A stretch of 64,000 nucleotides of DNA from Ignavibacteriales bacterium UBA1304. GTDB lineage: Bacteria; Bacteroidota; Ignavibacteria; Ignavibacteriales; Ignavibacteriaceae. How positions within the stretch are numbered: the first letter of the stretch is position 1; every line of letters starts with the position of its first letter. The notes beneath the pieces were generated by a model. It did not search any database. It was not told the origin of the DNA and saw only the letters and a program-made list of their open reading frames with translations. Below are positions 28,681 to 37,969 of this stretch, in pieces. A program made the translations under genes and the position numbers. Location: NCBI GenBank assembly GCA_002307295.1, contig DBTY01000017.1, forward strand, positions 1 to 64,000, read 5' to 3'.

Positions 28681-30060
28681 ATGATCACTAAGAAAAATGC
28701 CGCAAGAAATATTGCGGCGGTAATGGCCGGTTTAATGCTGACGCTGTTTATTTCTTCGCTCGACAATATGATAGTAAGCTCGGCTATGCCTAGTATAATA
28801 AAGGATTTGCGCGGATTAAATTATTATTCTTTACCGTTTACAGCCTATTTATTATTTTCGGCAATTGTAGTCCCAATTTCAGGAAAACTATCGGATTCGT
28901 TTGGCAGAAAGAAAGTTCTGATTATAGAAATAGTATTTTTCCTTATCGCTTCTGCTTTGTGCGGCATGTCTACAAACATGATTATGCTGATTTGCTTCCG
29001 GGGATTGCAGGGAGCTGGAGGAGGCGTTTTAGCCGCTGGAGTTTTTACTATCACTTCAGAATTTTTTCCTGTTAGAGAAAGAGGCAAATACATAGGCATT
29101 TTGTCTTCTGTTTTTGCTTTAGCAAGTCTGCTTGGCCCGCTTGTAGGCGGTTTTATCACCGAGTATTTATCCTGGCGATGGATTTTTTTCATAAACGCGC
29201 CTATTGGATTAATCGCCTTATATTTTCTTCAAAAGTATCTTCCGGAAATGAATCACATGGGTGGTTCAAACAAACTTGATTTGAAAGGAATTTTAGCGTT
29301 TTCTGTTTCAGTTTTCACTTTTGTTCTTGGCATAGCCGAAACAGGCGCTTCAATTAAATTTGGATCGCCTTTAATGTTTGGCATATTCGGTTTTTCTGTC
29401 TTTACATTTTACATATTCTACAGAATAGAAAAAAAATCATCGGCTCCTTTATTGCCCCAGAATTTATTAAGAAACAGAATATTCAGAATAAGCGCGATAT
29501 GCGCGTTCTTAACTTACTTTGCGCTATTTGGCATAATACTTTACGTGCCGTTTTTGCTGCAAATTGTTCTTAAAAAAGGCCCTGCTTTTACCGGAATGTT
29601 ACTTCTTCCGATGTCCCTTTCAATGGTGGCGGGGGGCAGTTCCGGAGGATTTATAATTACAAAGTTTCAAAAATACAGACTAGTCGGTTCTGCCGGCTAT
29701 GCCTTAGCTTCTCTTGGATTGATTTGCATTATTATCTGCGGAGCTTTAATCCCTTTTCCATTATTAGCTGTCTGTTTAATTTTAATTGGATTTGGCATAG
29801 GCCTCAATTTCCCGGTATATAATTTAGCGCCGCAGGCGGAGATACCAGTTAGCTTATTAGGAATTTTAATTTCGTCGATTGAATTTTTTCAGATAATGGG
29901 CGGAGCGCTTTCATCATCAGTTCTTGGAGCTCTGCTTCATGTTTCTCTCACAATTGTTGTTATTGCATGTCTGGCGGCATTATTAGGCGCAATAATTCTG
30001 ATGCAGCTTCTTGACGAAAAACGAATATCAGAGGGGATAGCTAAAAACTTAGCCATTTAG
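28681..30060 (+). CDS. MFS drug exporter, DHA2 (EmrB/QacA-like)
   Basis: The 459-residue protein has about 14 hydrophobic segments, as in the DHA2 drug:H+ antiporters. Motif A is GKLSDSFGRKKVLI near residue 65, and the motif-C-like region is SLLGPLVGGFITEYLSWRW near residue 148. An N-terminal SSLDNMIVSSAMPSI matches the D1-type motif of this group. I chose ATG 28681 because GGAG at 28671-28674 has correct spacing; the upstream TTG at 28669 overlaps that site. It is convergent and directly adjacent to an AraC/GyrI regulator, which may respond to the exported compounds. Confidence 0.92.
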   Translation: MITKKNAARNIAAVMAGLMLTLFISSLDNMIVSSAMPSIIKDLRGLNYYSLPFTAYLLFSAIVVPISGKLSDSFGRKKVLIIEIVFFLIASALCGMSTNMIMLICFRGLQGAGGGVLAAGVFTITSEFFPVRERGKYIGILSSVFALASLLGPLVGGFITEYLSWRWIFFINAPIGLIALYFLQKYLPEMNHMGGSNKLDLKGILAFSVSVFTFVLGIAETGASIKFGSPLMFGIFGFSVFTFYIFYRIEKKSSAPLLPQNLLRNRIFRISAICAFLTYFALFGIILYVPFLLQIVLKKGPAFTGMLLLPMSLSMVAGGSSGGFIITKFQKYRLVGSAGYALASLGLICIIICGALIPFPLLAVCLILIGFGIGLNFPVYNLAPQAEIPVSLLGILISSIEFFQIMGGALSSSVLGALLHVSLTIVVIACLAALLGAIILMQLLDEKRISEGIAKNLAI

Positions 30061-30948
30061 TTATAGCGGCTTTATTGGCAAAGCAATATCATATTCAAAT
30101 ATGTCGTTATTTTCATTTCTGCGCTTCGGATAAATCTCAAGCGCAGGTTTTTCATCAGGAATGTATCCGCTCTGCGGCAGCCAGATTCCGTACAGCTCGC
30201 TATAGGCTACTGAAATTTCTTCTGCTTTTCCATAGAAATGATAAACGACGTATTTGCCTTCTTTAACGTCTAATATTCCTATCTCGCCGCTAATTTCCAT
30301 TATGCTTTCTGGCGCGGTAACGCAGGCATAGTAGCGGCATTTCTTTTCTGGCGTTATGCCTGGATTATCAAAAGGGATGCCTATTGCCTGAGTATCGTCG
30401 TTTATTAATTCATGCGCATAGGCGTATTTGAAAATTTTATTCCACGTTTCGCCTATCCCATTTGAATAGCCTTCGTAACAGCGCGCATAGGCTAAATGAA
30501 AAGCAGGGAGCTTTTTAATAGTAATTTTAGAGTAATCTAGACTATTACTCAAATGACTTATTTTTTGTTCCGGGCGGTTTAAAGAATGGTAATCTTCTAT
30601 ATGTTTTTTTATAAAAGCGCTTGCCGAAAGACCAAAATGTTTTTTAAATGCGCGCGAAAATACAGATGGAGAAGAAAAACCGCATTTATAAGCAATTTCC
30701 GTAATAGCCTGGCTCTTTGGACTAAAAAGCATATTTGCCGCTTTCTCCAACCGAAGCCTTTCTATATAATCGTGTGGAGTTTCGCCCAGCATAGCTGTAA
30801 ATATCCGGTGAAAATGGAATTGAGAAAAACACGCTTCCGACGCTATAGCTTCAAGGTTGATCTCTTCATCTAAATGTTCCTGCACATAATCAAGCGCGCG
30901 ATGGATTCGTTTAGCGTATTCGTTATCGGAGTATGTTTTTTTATTCAT
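30061..30948 (-). CDS. AraC-family regulator with GyrI-like effector domain (paralogue)
   Basis: This 295-residue regulator has the same build as the protein at 21687-22628. An N-terminal AraC DNA-binding pair (INLEAIASEACFSQFHFHRIF; ITEIAYKCGFSSPSVFSRAFKKHFG) is followed by a C-terminal GyrI-like domain (AFHLAYARCYEGYSN; PGITPEKKCRYYACVTAPE). The two proteins are clearly paralogous along their whole length. ATG 30948 is preferred over TTG 30957. It ends directly against the stop of the MFS exporter gene and is transcribed towards it, so any control of the exporter would be at a distance. Confidence 0.92.
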   Translation of the reverse strand: MNKKTYSDNEYAKRIHRALDYVQEHLDEEINLEAIASEACFSQFHFHRIFTAMLGETPHDYIERLRLEKAANMLFSPKSQAITEIAYKCGFSSPSVFSRAFKKHFGLSASAFIKKHIEDYHSLNRPEQKISHLSNSLDYSKITIKKLPAFHLAYARCYEGYSNGIGETWNKIFKYAYAHELINDDTQAIGIPFDNPGITPEKKCRYYACVTAPESIMEISGEIGILDVKEGKYVVYHFYGKAEEISVAYSELYGIWLPQSGYIPDEKPALEIYPKRRNENNDIFEYDIALPIKPL

Positions 30949-31087
30949 GCCGTACAATTATTCTGTTAACCATATAAAAATAAATATATGTTATTCTAAA
31001 ATTATAAACAACATGAATTGACTTTGCAGTACCAGGCTTATGCATGGTTGGGGAATAGAAATTTGTTTTAATTTATAAAGAACCTGT

Positions 31088-31477
31088 TTACAGTTTAATT
31101 TTATCATGAACCGAAGTTATAACTTTTTCAGCCATTAAAATTGAATTTGCACAAATTGTTTTATCTGGATAAAATAAAGGTAATGCGCTGCCAATAGGAT
31201 ATTTTGTCGGTAAGTAAATACTATCTAAAAAATCGCAGTCGTCTTCTGTCAAATCAATAAAGATATTGTTTTTCAACAAATCAGTCTTTAGCTCTAAAGC
31301 GTTATGCGTCTTTTTGAGGGGAATGGCGTTTTCAATAAACAAAGCTTTCAAAGCTTTCTCAACTGCCTGTTGAATATTCTGCAAACATGGGTTAAAAAGC
31401 TCGCTATCAAATAAAACGTGAGCGGCTTTTATGTTTTCATCGGAAAAATCTAACCAGATTTTAGTTTCCTTTCGCAT
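31088..31477 (-). CDS. HEPN-domain protein of a HEPN/MNT pair
   Basis: The 129-residue helical HEPN protein has a classic core, QAVEKALKALFIENA with KKTHNALEL, as in proteins paired with minimal nucleotidyltransferases (PF05168 type). In known HEPN/MNT modules the HEPN protein is an RNase toxin with an Rx4-6H motif. No such motif is visible here, so it may be inactive as an RNase or act differently. ATG 31477 is chosen over an upstream TTG at 31498. It overlaps the MNT gene by 17 bases and is translated second. Confidence 0.83.
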   Translation of the reverse strand: MRKETKIWLDFSDENIKAAHVLFDSELFNPCLQNIQQAVEKALKALFIENAIPLKKTHNALELKTDLLKNNIFIDLTEDDCDFLDSIYLPTKYPIGSALPLFYPDKTICANSILMAEKVITSVHDKIKL

Positions 31478-31760
31478 ATATAACTTCGCCGGTTTCAATT
31501 TCTGTTTTATAAAAACTGTTTTCAGTTTGTTTGATAATAGGTATTATATCCACAGCAATTTCTCTTGAGACATTTCGTATCAGTTTTCTGTATTTTAAGG
31601 CTAAAGTTAAATAAGTTTCATCGCTATTCTGAATAACTGCAACATCCATATCGTTAGGATTTACGCTTGAATTAAATGAACCAAAAATGATAATTTTTTC
31701 AATTTCATCCTGATCTTTTAATGAAGCGATTAATTCGTTTTTTAATTTAGTCTTATCCAT
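31461..31760 (-). CDS. minimal nucleotidyltransferase (MNT), partner of HEPN protein
   Basis: The 99-residue nucleotidyltransferase-fold protein has the pol-beta motif IIIFGSFNSSVNPNDMDVAVI near residue 24 (GS...D.D) and a third acidic position in AVDIIPI near residue 73. In characterised MntA/HepT systems the MNT protein neutralises the HEPN toxin by adding AMP. The longer frame to 31838 adds a poorly conserved hydrophobic leader, so ATG 31760 is taken as the start. It is first in a two-gene unit overlapping the HEPN gene. The HigBA-like module lies just upstream. Confidence 0.85.
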   Translation of the reverse strand: MDKTKLKNELIASLKDQDEIEKIIIFGSFNSSVNPNDMDVAVIQNSDETYLTLALKYRKLIRNVSREIAVDIIPIIKQTENSFYKTEIETGEVIYAKGN

Positions 31761-31886
31761 TTTTTCATTAATAGTTGAATAAGGCAACATAACAAGAAGG
31801 ATTTGTATTTGCAAGCTAAGTTTAAATATCACAGACAATTACAATGGAGGTCGGTTTATTCGGAGCGCATGCGCCAATTCCCGATA

Positions 31887-32192
31887 TTACCGTAAAGCAA
31901 TGGATAGTTTTAATTGACCATTAAGCCCTTTTTCAACTATGTTTTTCAATGTGGAAATACGCACTTCTTTTATATCGTTTTCGATTTTAGAAATATAAGC
32001 TTTATTGGCGCCGCACTTATCCGCAAGTTGCTGCTGGGTCATTCCTTTTTTCAAACGAGCTTCTTTAATCAGAGCCCCAAGCTTAAACTCAACATAATCC
32101 TCTTCAAGTTTTTCTCGTTTAACGTCCCCTTTTTTACCATACTCCTGATCTTTAAACTCGTCAAGAGTTTTAAGCGTTTTCCTTTTCGGCAT
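31887..32192 (-). CDS. XRE-family antitoxin, HigA-like
   Basis: The 101 residues carry an XRE helix-turn-helix (IKEARLKKGMTQQQLADKCG ... NKAYISKIENDIKEVRISTL, about 37-80) behind a charged N-terminal arm (FKDQEYGKKGDVKREKLEEDY). It overlaps the upstream RelE/ParE-type toxin gene by 23 bases, giving the toxin-first order typical of HigBA modules. It would bind the toxin and repress the operon promoter. Confidence 0.88.
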   Translation of the reverse strand: MPKRKTLKTLDEFKDQEYGKKGDVKREKLEEDYVEFKLGALIKEARLKKGMTQQQLADKCGANKAYISKIENDIKEVRISTLKNIVEKGLNGQLKLSIALR

Positions 32193-32526
32193 AATATTCC
32201 TCCTTTATTTTTAAGGCTTTAACTACTTCTTGTTGGGGCGTCCTTTGTGATTTTTTTTGAAAGGCATTTGCAAGTATCACAAGTTTATCAGAATCAAAGA
32301 AACAAAATATTCTGAAAATATCTCCGCCATATTGAACCCTTATTTCATAAAGACCATCAGTTCCACTAATATGTTTAAGATAAGTCCCTGGGATAAGCTG
32401 AATTTCTTCAATTAATGATAAAGTCCAGATAATTTTATCTTTTACCTTTTGAGGTTGCCTCATAAAAAAATCCTCAAAGTAATTTTTAAAAAGAAAAACA
32501 GTTCTATATTTTCTGTTCTTATCCAT
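32170..32526 (-). CDS. RelE/ParE-superfamily toxin, HigB-like (Gp49 type)
   Basis: The 118-residue protein follows the phage Gp49/HigB-like pattern: FLFKNYFEDFFMRQPQKVKDKI, HISGTDGLYEIRVQYGGDIFRIFCFFD near residue 55, then LVILANAFQKKSQRTPQQEV near residue 81. Family members are ribosome-dependent mRNA nucleases. It is the first gene of the pair with the XRE antitoxin. A TAAATTTG box lies unusually close to the start codon (32530-32537, minus strand). Confidence 0.88.
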   Translation of the reverse strand: MDKNRKYRTVFLFKNYFEDFFMRQPQKVKDKIIWTLSLIEEIQLIPGTYLKHISGTDGLYEIRVQYGGDIFRIFCFFDSDKLVILANAFQKKSQRTPQQEVVKALKIKEEYYAEKENA

Positions 32527-33139
32527 TTACAAATTTAGTTATAGTTGCCCGTTAGTGCAACTTTGTTTTATCGCTTTCGACAATTTTCAGAAATAAACAT
32601 CTGTTTCTTTTCTGTTCTACACGCATTCAGATGGTTACATTTGAATCCTCCGGATTCTATTTGTAAATCTTGATTGTGCGTTAGGATTATTTTATTGCGT
32701 CGGAACTAGGTTAAATCCCGGAGGGATTATATGTATATAGCTCTCCGTTAAATACTCTTTTGTGCGACCCCGGCTGGGGTCGGATGTTTTCCTCTCCCAC
32801 AAAATGCTATAAACATTAGAATCCTCCGGATTCTTTTTATAAATCCAGATTGTGCGTTAGGATATTTTTAGTCCACAAAATGATATCGCCTTAATACCCG
32901 CTCAATTTCACATTACGCAAAAAAAACGGTATATTTGCACTTGGTATTTTTATTATTTTTTAGAATCGGCAAGAAAAAAATTTCAGCAGCCTGGCTATAT
33001 GACAAATTGAAGATTAACGGCATTTACTTAATAATCCGCGTTTCAGTATAAAAATACCCTCGTATAATAAACGACAATTCTTTATAATAATATCTAAATT
33101 TAGACAGATTACTTTTATTCTGTTATGGAACATTAATTT
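32527..33139. repeat. intergenic cluster of CCGGAG-core palindromes
   Basis: No gene is seen in 613 bases. Four short palindromes lie here: GAATCC-TCC-GGATTC at 32643-32657 and again at 32819-32833, AATCCC-GGA-GGGATT at 32714-32728, and CGACCCC-GGCT-GGGGTCG at 32765-32782. The first two are parts of a 46-base direct repeat (32642-32687 and 32818-32863) sharing TGTGCGTTAGGAT at the end. The remainder is AT-rich and should contain the MATE gene promoter; TATATTTGCAC near 32930 matches TAnnTTTG. Confidence 0.8.
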
Positions 33140-34486
33140 ATGGCAAGTAATAATTCGCCAAATGAACTTGAGACGCAAAAAATAGGAACGCTCCTCTGGC
33201 AGTATTCCATCCCGGCCATTGTCGCTACTGCCGCCGCGTCGCTTTATAATATAATCGACCGAATTTTTATTGGGCAGGGGGTTGGTCCGCTTGCAATATC
33301 GGGCTTAGCGTTAACTTTTCCCTTAATGAATTTAGCCGCCGCTTTTGGCGCGCTTGTTGGCGCGGGCGCGTCTACGTTAGTTTCTATCAGACTCGGCGAA
33401 AAAAGAAGACAGCAGGCAATATTAGTATTGGGCAATACTCTTCTGTTAAACATTATTCTCAGTACTTCATTTTCTATTATAGTTCTCTTTTTTCTTGATA
33501 AAGTATTATATATCCTTGGCGCAAGCAAAGACACTCTCCCTTATGCAAGAGAATTTATGCAGGTTATTCTGGCGGGAAATGTGTTTACGCATATTTATTT
33601 AGGACTTAATAACATAATGCGCTCCTCCGGATATCCCCGCAAAGCAATGATTACCACTCTGGTTGCAGTTGGAGCAAACCTGATATTGGCTCCTTTGTTT
33701 ATATTTGTATTTAAATGGGGGATACGGGGCGCCGCCGCGGCTACAGTATGCGCGCAGTTTATTGGAACAATGATTGTTCTGTTCCACTTTATGAAGCGGC
33801 ACAGCTACGTTCGTTTTCTGCCCGGATATTTTAAGTTAAAGTTTCAGATAATTAAAGATATTTTTTCCATTGGGATGTCTAATTTTCTTATGCTAACTAC
33901 TTCAAGTTTAATAATAATAATATTAAACCTTAGTCTTGCAAAATACGGGGGCGACTATGCAATTGGAGCCTTTGGGATAATCAACAGTTTAAGCAACCTT
34001 TTCGTTATGATTGTGATTGGTTTTAATCAGGGGATGCAGCCTATAGCCGGATATAATTATGGCGCGCGCAAATATCAAAGAGTAGCCCAGGTTTACAAAA
34101 GAACTATAATCAACGCTTCGATGGTCGCCGCAGTAGCCTTTATACTTGCGGAGGGTTTCCCCAGATACATTGCCGCGGCATTCACCACTAATAACGAACT
34201 GATTAACCTCGCCGTTATTGGGATGCGCATAACAATGCTTTCTTTTCTTGTCGACGGGTTCCAAATTGTTACTGCCAGTTTTTTTCAATCAATTGGCAAA
34301 GCAAAAATTTCTATATTAATTTCGCTGCTTAGACAGGTTCTGCTGCTTATTCCAGCGTTGTTAATTTTACCAAGATTTTTAGGCTTAAACGGAGTATGGG
34401 GCGCAATCCCTGTGGCTGATTTTACCGCCGCAACAGTTACTTTTATTGTGATAAAATCTCAGTTCCATAAAATTATAAAACCATAA
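33140..34486 (+). CDS. MATE-family multidrug efflux transporter
   Basis: The 448-residue membrane protein has about 12 hydrophobic segments in two similar halves. Family features include an N-terminal GTLLWQYSIPAIVATAAASLYNIIDRIFIG, the conserved AFGALVGAGASTLVSIRLGEKR near residue 70 and FNQGMQPIAGYNYGARKYQR near residue 294. MATE proteins export cationic drugs in exchange for Na+ or H+. It is a single gene and the substrate is unknown. Confidence 0.95.
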   Translation: MASNNSPNELETQKIGTLLWQYSIPAIVATAAASLYNIIDRIFIGQGVGPLAISGLALTFPLMNLAAAFGALVGAGASTLVSIRLGEKRRQQAILVLGNTLLLNIILSTSFSIIVLFFLDKVLYILGASKDTLPYAREFMQVILAGNVFTHIYLGLNNIMRSSGYPRKAMITTLVAVGANLILAPLFIFVFKWGIRGAAAATVCAQFIGTMIVLFHFMKRHSYVRFLPGYFKLKFQIIKDIFSIGMSNFLMLTTSSLIIIILNLSLAKYGGDYAIGAFGIINSLSNLFVMIVIGFNQGMQPIAGYNYGARKYQRVAQVYKRTIINASMVAAVAFILAEGFPRYIAAAFTTNNELINLAVIGMRITMLSFLVDGFQIVTASFFQSIGKAKISILISLLRQVLLLIPALLILPRFLGLNGVWGAIPVADFTAATVTFIVIKSQFHKIIKP

Positions 34487-34571
34487 CCTGACAAATACTA
34501 CCCAGATAGCTATTGCTTTTTAATGGCTATCTGCATATTATAATGCAACTAATTTTAGCGGGAGAATAGTT

Positions 34572-34736
34572 GTGGGAAAAATTATAAATATTTACATTTC
34601 CGAAATAAAAATACAGCCATATAAAAAAGATGACAATAGATGCTCGGTAAGCTCGGGGGTTTATTTCGCCCAGCTAAAAATGCAAACTAAAGAGTTTAAC
34701 AATTCTAAATTAATTAAAATGGTCTATCTTAAATAA
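34572..34736 (+). pseudogene. remnant of a T9SS type A sorting domain
   Basis: A 54-residue frame (GTG 34572, GGGAG upstream) ends SSGVYFAQLKMQ...KLIKMVYLK. That pattern is the last part of T9SS type A C-terminal domains (compare SSGVYFYRL...KKMILLR in the subtilase). No secreted-protein body, signal peptide or NYPNPFNP motif precedes it. It is best read as the tail of a deleted T9SS cargo gene just upstream of the intact kelch-type cargo gene. A short expressed peptide cannot be excluded. Confidence 0.6.
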
Positions 34737-34747
34737 AGGGGGTTATT

Positions 34748-36127
34748 ATGAAAAAATTATTTCTGTTTTTCGTTATCATTTCTTCAGTTACATTCTCGCA
34801 AAATTACGGGACATGGAAATTGACTGATTCGCTTGATGAATACCGGCTTTACGCTGGTTCGGTTGAATTAGACAACGGCAATATATTGATAGCAGGGACT
34901 AACAATCTTAGCGTTAAAGACGATTCGGAAATATTCGATTACAAAACGGGAAAGTGGATAAAAACCAATCCTATGGTTGTCGGCAAAATAGGGGATATAT
35001 TGGTAAAACTAAATAACGGAAAAGTATTAGCGTTGGGCGACCCCTGCGAATTATACGACCCTGCTTCAAATACATGGTCATTAGCAGATTCTTTAGAAAC
35101 CGTAGATGGCAGTTGTACAGCGACTCAGCTTGATAACGGAAATGCGCTTATTACGGGTGGGCAGTATTATTTTAATTCTGGCAATTCAAGAGTTTTAAGC
35201 TCGTGCGGCATCTATAATTCAAGCGCCGGGAGATGGTTTATTACGGACTCGTTGATTATTAACAGAAACAGCCATACAGCCACAAAACTTTTAGATGGAA
35301 GAGTGTTGGTAGCAGGCGGTTCGCAGGGTTTCCAAAATGCAATAACTTCTTGCGAAATTTACGATCCCAAAACCGGAAAATGGACCGAAGCTGCCTCGCT
35401 TAATATTCCGCGTTTAGCGCATTCGGCAATTTTATTGCCAAACGGAACAGTGTTAGTAACCGGCGGAATGAATTTATTAAACACTTTAAATCCATGGTTA
35501 AAAAGCTGCGAGCTTTACAACCCTGATAAAAACACATGGACTATTGTGGATTCGCTTTCGGTTCCGCGTGATTTGCATACTCAAATTCTATTAAAAAACG
35601 GTTTATTGTTTATTGCCGGAGGCGTACAAAACAGCGCGACATGGGAATTATATGATCCAAGTAATTTTACACGTGTGCATTTAGATAATTATCCCGATAA
35701 ACAGATTGATTATTTCACTAATTCATTATCAAACGGTAAAATTTTGTGCTTTGGCGGTTTTACATGGGAATATGGCGGCAGTATACAATTCCCAGCAATG
35801 ATGTGTTACCTATACGACCCAAGCGGCATTGACGGCGTTAAAGATGAAAACAAGAATACTGTAAAAGATTTTAAACTAAGCACGAATTATCCAAACCCGT
35901 TTAATCCATCTACTACTATAAGTTATCAACTGCCAAAAGCTTCTAAAGTAATGCTGAAAGTTTATAATATTCTTGGCGAAGAAATTATAACTCTTGTTAA
36001 CGGTTATATGACGGCGGGATCGCATTCCGCCACATTTAACGCAGGTAAGTTAGCAAGCGGAGTTTATCTTTATAAACTTGACGCAGAAGCTTATTCGCAA
36101 AGCAGAAAAATGATATTAGCTAAATAG
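34748..36127 (+). CDS. secreted kelch-repeat protein with T9SS type A sorting domain
   Basis: The 459-residue protein has a signal peptide (LFLFFVIISSVTFSQ). About six kelch-like repeats follow, with recurring LxNGxVLVxGG and CExYDPxTGKW elements (residues about 25-360), which would form a beta-propeller. The last 80 residues are the T9SS type A sorting domain (NYPNPFNPSTTISYQLP ... SGVYLYKL ... SRKMILA). It is predicted to be exported and attached to or released from the cell surface. Its ligand is unknown. Confidence 0.9.
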   Translation: MKKLFLFFVIISSVTFSQNYGTWKLTDSLDEYRLYAGSVELDNGNILIAGTNNLSVKDDSEIFDYKTGKWIKTNPMVVGKIGDILVKLNNGKVLALGDPCELYDPASNTWSLADSLETVDGSCTATQLDNGNALITGGQYYFNSGNSRVLSSCGIYNSSAGRWFITDSLIINRNSHTATKLLDGRVLVAGGSQGFQNAITSCEIYDPKTGKWTEAASLNIPRLAHSAILLPNGTVLVTGGMNLLNTLNPWLKSCELYNPDKNTWTIVDSLSVPRDLHTQILLKNGLLFIAGGVQNSATWELYDPSNFTRVHLDNYPDKQIDYFTNSLSNGKILCFGGFTWEYGGSIQFPAMMCYLYDPSGIDGVKDENKNTVKDFKLSTNYPNPFNPSTTISYQLPKASKVMLKVYNILGEEIITLVNGYMTAGSHSATFNAGKLASGVYLYKLDAEAYSQSRKMILAK

Positions 36128-36554
36128 GACGCTCCCGATTAGTTAGCGGTATTTTTACGGGGCAGTAAGATTAAATATTTTAACAAGTTAGCGTTTGGTC
36201 GCCGCATTAATGCAGCGACCAAATATATATCAACAAAGAGCGCTAATTAATTCAAATGCTTAATTTATAATGGTATGTCACACTTCGACTCACGCTCAGT
36301 GCGACGTACTAAAGCAAGCGCTCGAAAAAAGAAATTTCCCAAATCTTAAGTAAAATCACTCCCCGTTCATTTATTTATATGGATTTTTATCTTTAAAAAA
36401 CATATTATTATACATCATTACCTCAATTTGTGTGATAAACCCCCTGAATAACAGGATGAACGGTTTTATAATTTAACTTCATTTATTTATTTTCGATAAT
36501 TTACTTCACCACTTACATCGTCAATCAGTTAGTTTTTTAGATTAAAAAAGGACT
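36128..36554. other. intergenic region with long hairpin
   Basis: No gene is seen in 427 bases. TTTGGTCGC (36194-36202) pairs with GCGACCAAA (36215-36223) and an inner GCATTAATGC extends the hairpin, a likely end for the kelch gene. A short element with ACTTCGACTCACGCTCAGTGCGAC near 36284-36308 resembles dispersed repeats of related genomes. The promoter of the efflux operon should lie near 36480-36540. Confidence 0.6.
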
Positions 36555-37919
36555 TTGTTAATGCTCAGAAAAATTAAATTCCGACTTATATATATTACTA
36601 TATGTCTGGCTATATCTTCTTCGGTTATAGGCTTTGCGCAAGAAGCTAACGAACCGGTAGTACTAACCTTAAAAAGCGCTATCTCTAAGGCTCTTGAGAA
36701 AAACTGGGACGTTAAAATGTCCGCTCAGGATATTAAAAAAGCTGAAGAGCAAATTAACGAAGCCTATTCAAACGCATACCCAACTGTCGGTTTCACGGGG
36801 CAGTATGTGCGTAACTTTTTGCTTCCTGTTATGTTTATTCCGCCTAATAATCCATTTAATCCTACTTCTTCGCCCGCGACTTTTGATATGGGTTTGAATA
36901 ACGGTTATACGGGCACAATTTCTTTAAGCCAGGTTATTTATAGCCAAAAAGTTAACACCGCTATAAAAATTGCTTCCGAATATGCCGATTTTTCTAAAAC
37001 AGGCGATAAGGCTACTAAGCAGCAGATTACGCTTTCCGTAAAAAAAGCTTTCTACGGAATTCTGCTGATGAAGGAAATGGTAAAAGTGAGCAAACAGGGA
37101 TACGAAGTGGCAAAGGCAAATTATGACAATATCGCATCTCTTTATAAACAGGGAGTAGAATCTGAATACGATTACCTGCGCGCAGACGTTCAGCTTGCAA
37201 ATACTCAGCCTGTTTTAATTGAAGCAGAAAACAGCCTTGAGCTGGCAAAAAACGCTCTTAAAAATATTTTAGCCATCGATATAAACAAACCAATCGACGT
37301 TCAGGGCGAGTTTGTTTTTGAAGACGTTTCCGAGGCGTTTATTGACGAATCAAGCAAGCTGGCCGTATCTAACAGCTTTTTGGTAAAGCAGCTGCAAATT
37401 CAGGAATCTCTGCTTGATAAAAATATAACAATAGAAAAATCAGAATACTACCCGACAGTTTCATTATTTGGGCAGTACGCCTGGCAGAGCCAGGATAATA
37501 CGTTTAAGTTTTCAAACTACCTGTGGGCAAAAACATTTTCAGCCGGAATACAGGTCACTTACCCAATTTTTGACGGTTTCAAAAGGGACGCAAGAGTTCA
37601 ACAGGCAATGATTGATAAAGAAAAAGTTTCTATTTCCAGAATGAAACTTGAAGACGGTTTAAAAATACAGGTTACGCAGTCGCGTATGAAAATGAATGAA
37701 GCAAAAAAGCGAATAGACGCGCAGGGGAAAAGCATACAGCAGGCCGAAAAAGCTTTAAAAATCGCTCAGTCAAGATTTAAAAATGGAGTTGGAGTTCAGC
37801 TTGAGTTAATAGACACTCAGGCCGCGTTAACTACGGCGCAAACCAATTACGCGCAGGCTATATATGATTATCTTACTGCAAAATCGGACTGGGAGTATGC
37901 AGTTACCGTTCAGGAATAA
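36555..37919 (+). CDS. TolC-family outer membrane efflux protein
   Basis: The 454-residue protein has a signal peptide (IYITICLAISSSVIGFAQ) followed by the two-repeat, mostly helical TolC architecture: LKSAISKALEKNWDVKMSAQDIKKAEEQINEA near residue 40 and KSIQQAEKALKIAQSRFKNGVGVQLELIDTQAALTTAQ near residue 385. It forms the outer-membrane channel of the tripartite pump encoded with the next two genes. It is the first gene of the RND operon. AAAGGA precedes the ATG. Confidence 0.95.
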   Translation: MLMLRKIKFRLIYITICLAISSSVIGFAQEANEPVVLTLKSAISKALEKNWDVKMSAQDIKKAEEQINEAYSNAYPTVGFTGQYVRNFLLPVMFIPPNNPFNPTSSPATFDMGLNNGYTGTISLSQVIYSQKVNTAIKIASEYADFSKTGDKATKQQITLSVKKAFYGILLMKEMVKVSKQGYEVAKANYDNIASLYKQGVESEYDYLRADVQLANTQPVLIEAENSLELAKNALKNILAIDINKPIDVQGEFVFEDVSEAFIDESSKLAVSNSFLVKQLQIQESLLDKNITIEKSEYYPTVSLFGQYAWQSQDNTFKFSNYLWAKTFSAGIQVTYPIFDGFKRDARVQQAMIDKEKVSISRMKLEDGLKIQVTQSRMKMNEAKKRIDAQGKSIQQAEKALKIAQSRFKNGVGVQLELIDTQAALTTAQTNYAQAIYDYLTAKSDWEYAVTVQE

Positions 37920-37969
37920 TTTGAGTTTAAAAATTTCATCTAATCATTTGAGAGGAGATAGGTTATAAT

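Noticed and set aside
32643..32863. Possible CRISPR-like repeat array
   Set aside because: Only two copies of a 46-base repeat exist, separated by about 130 bases without regular spacers, and no cas genes are present.
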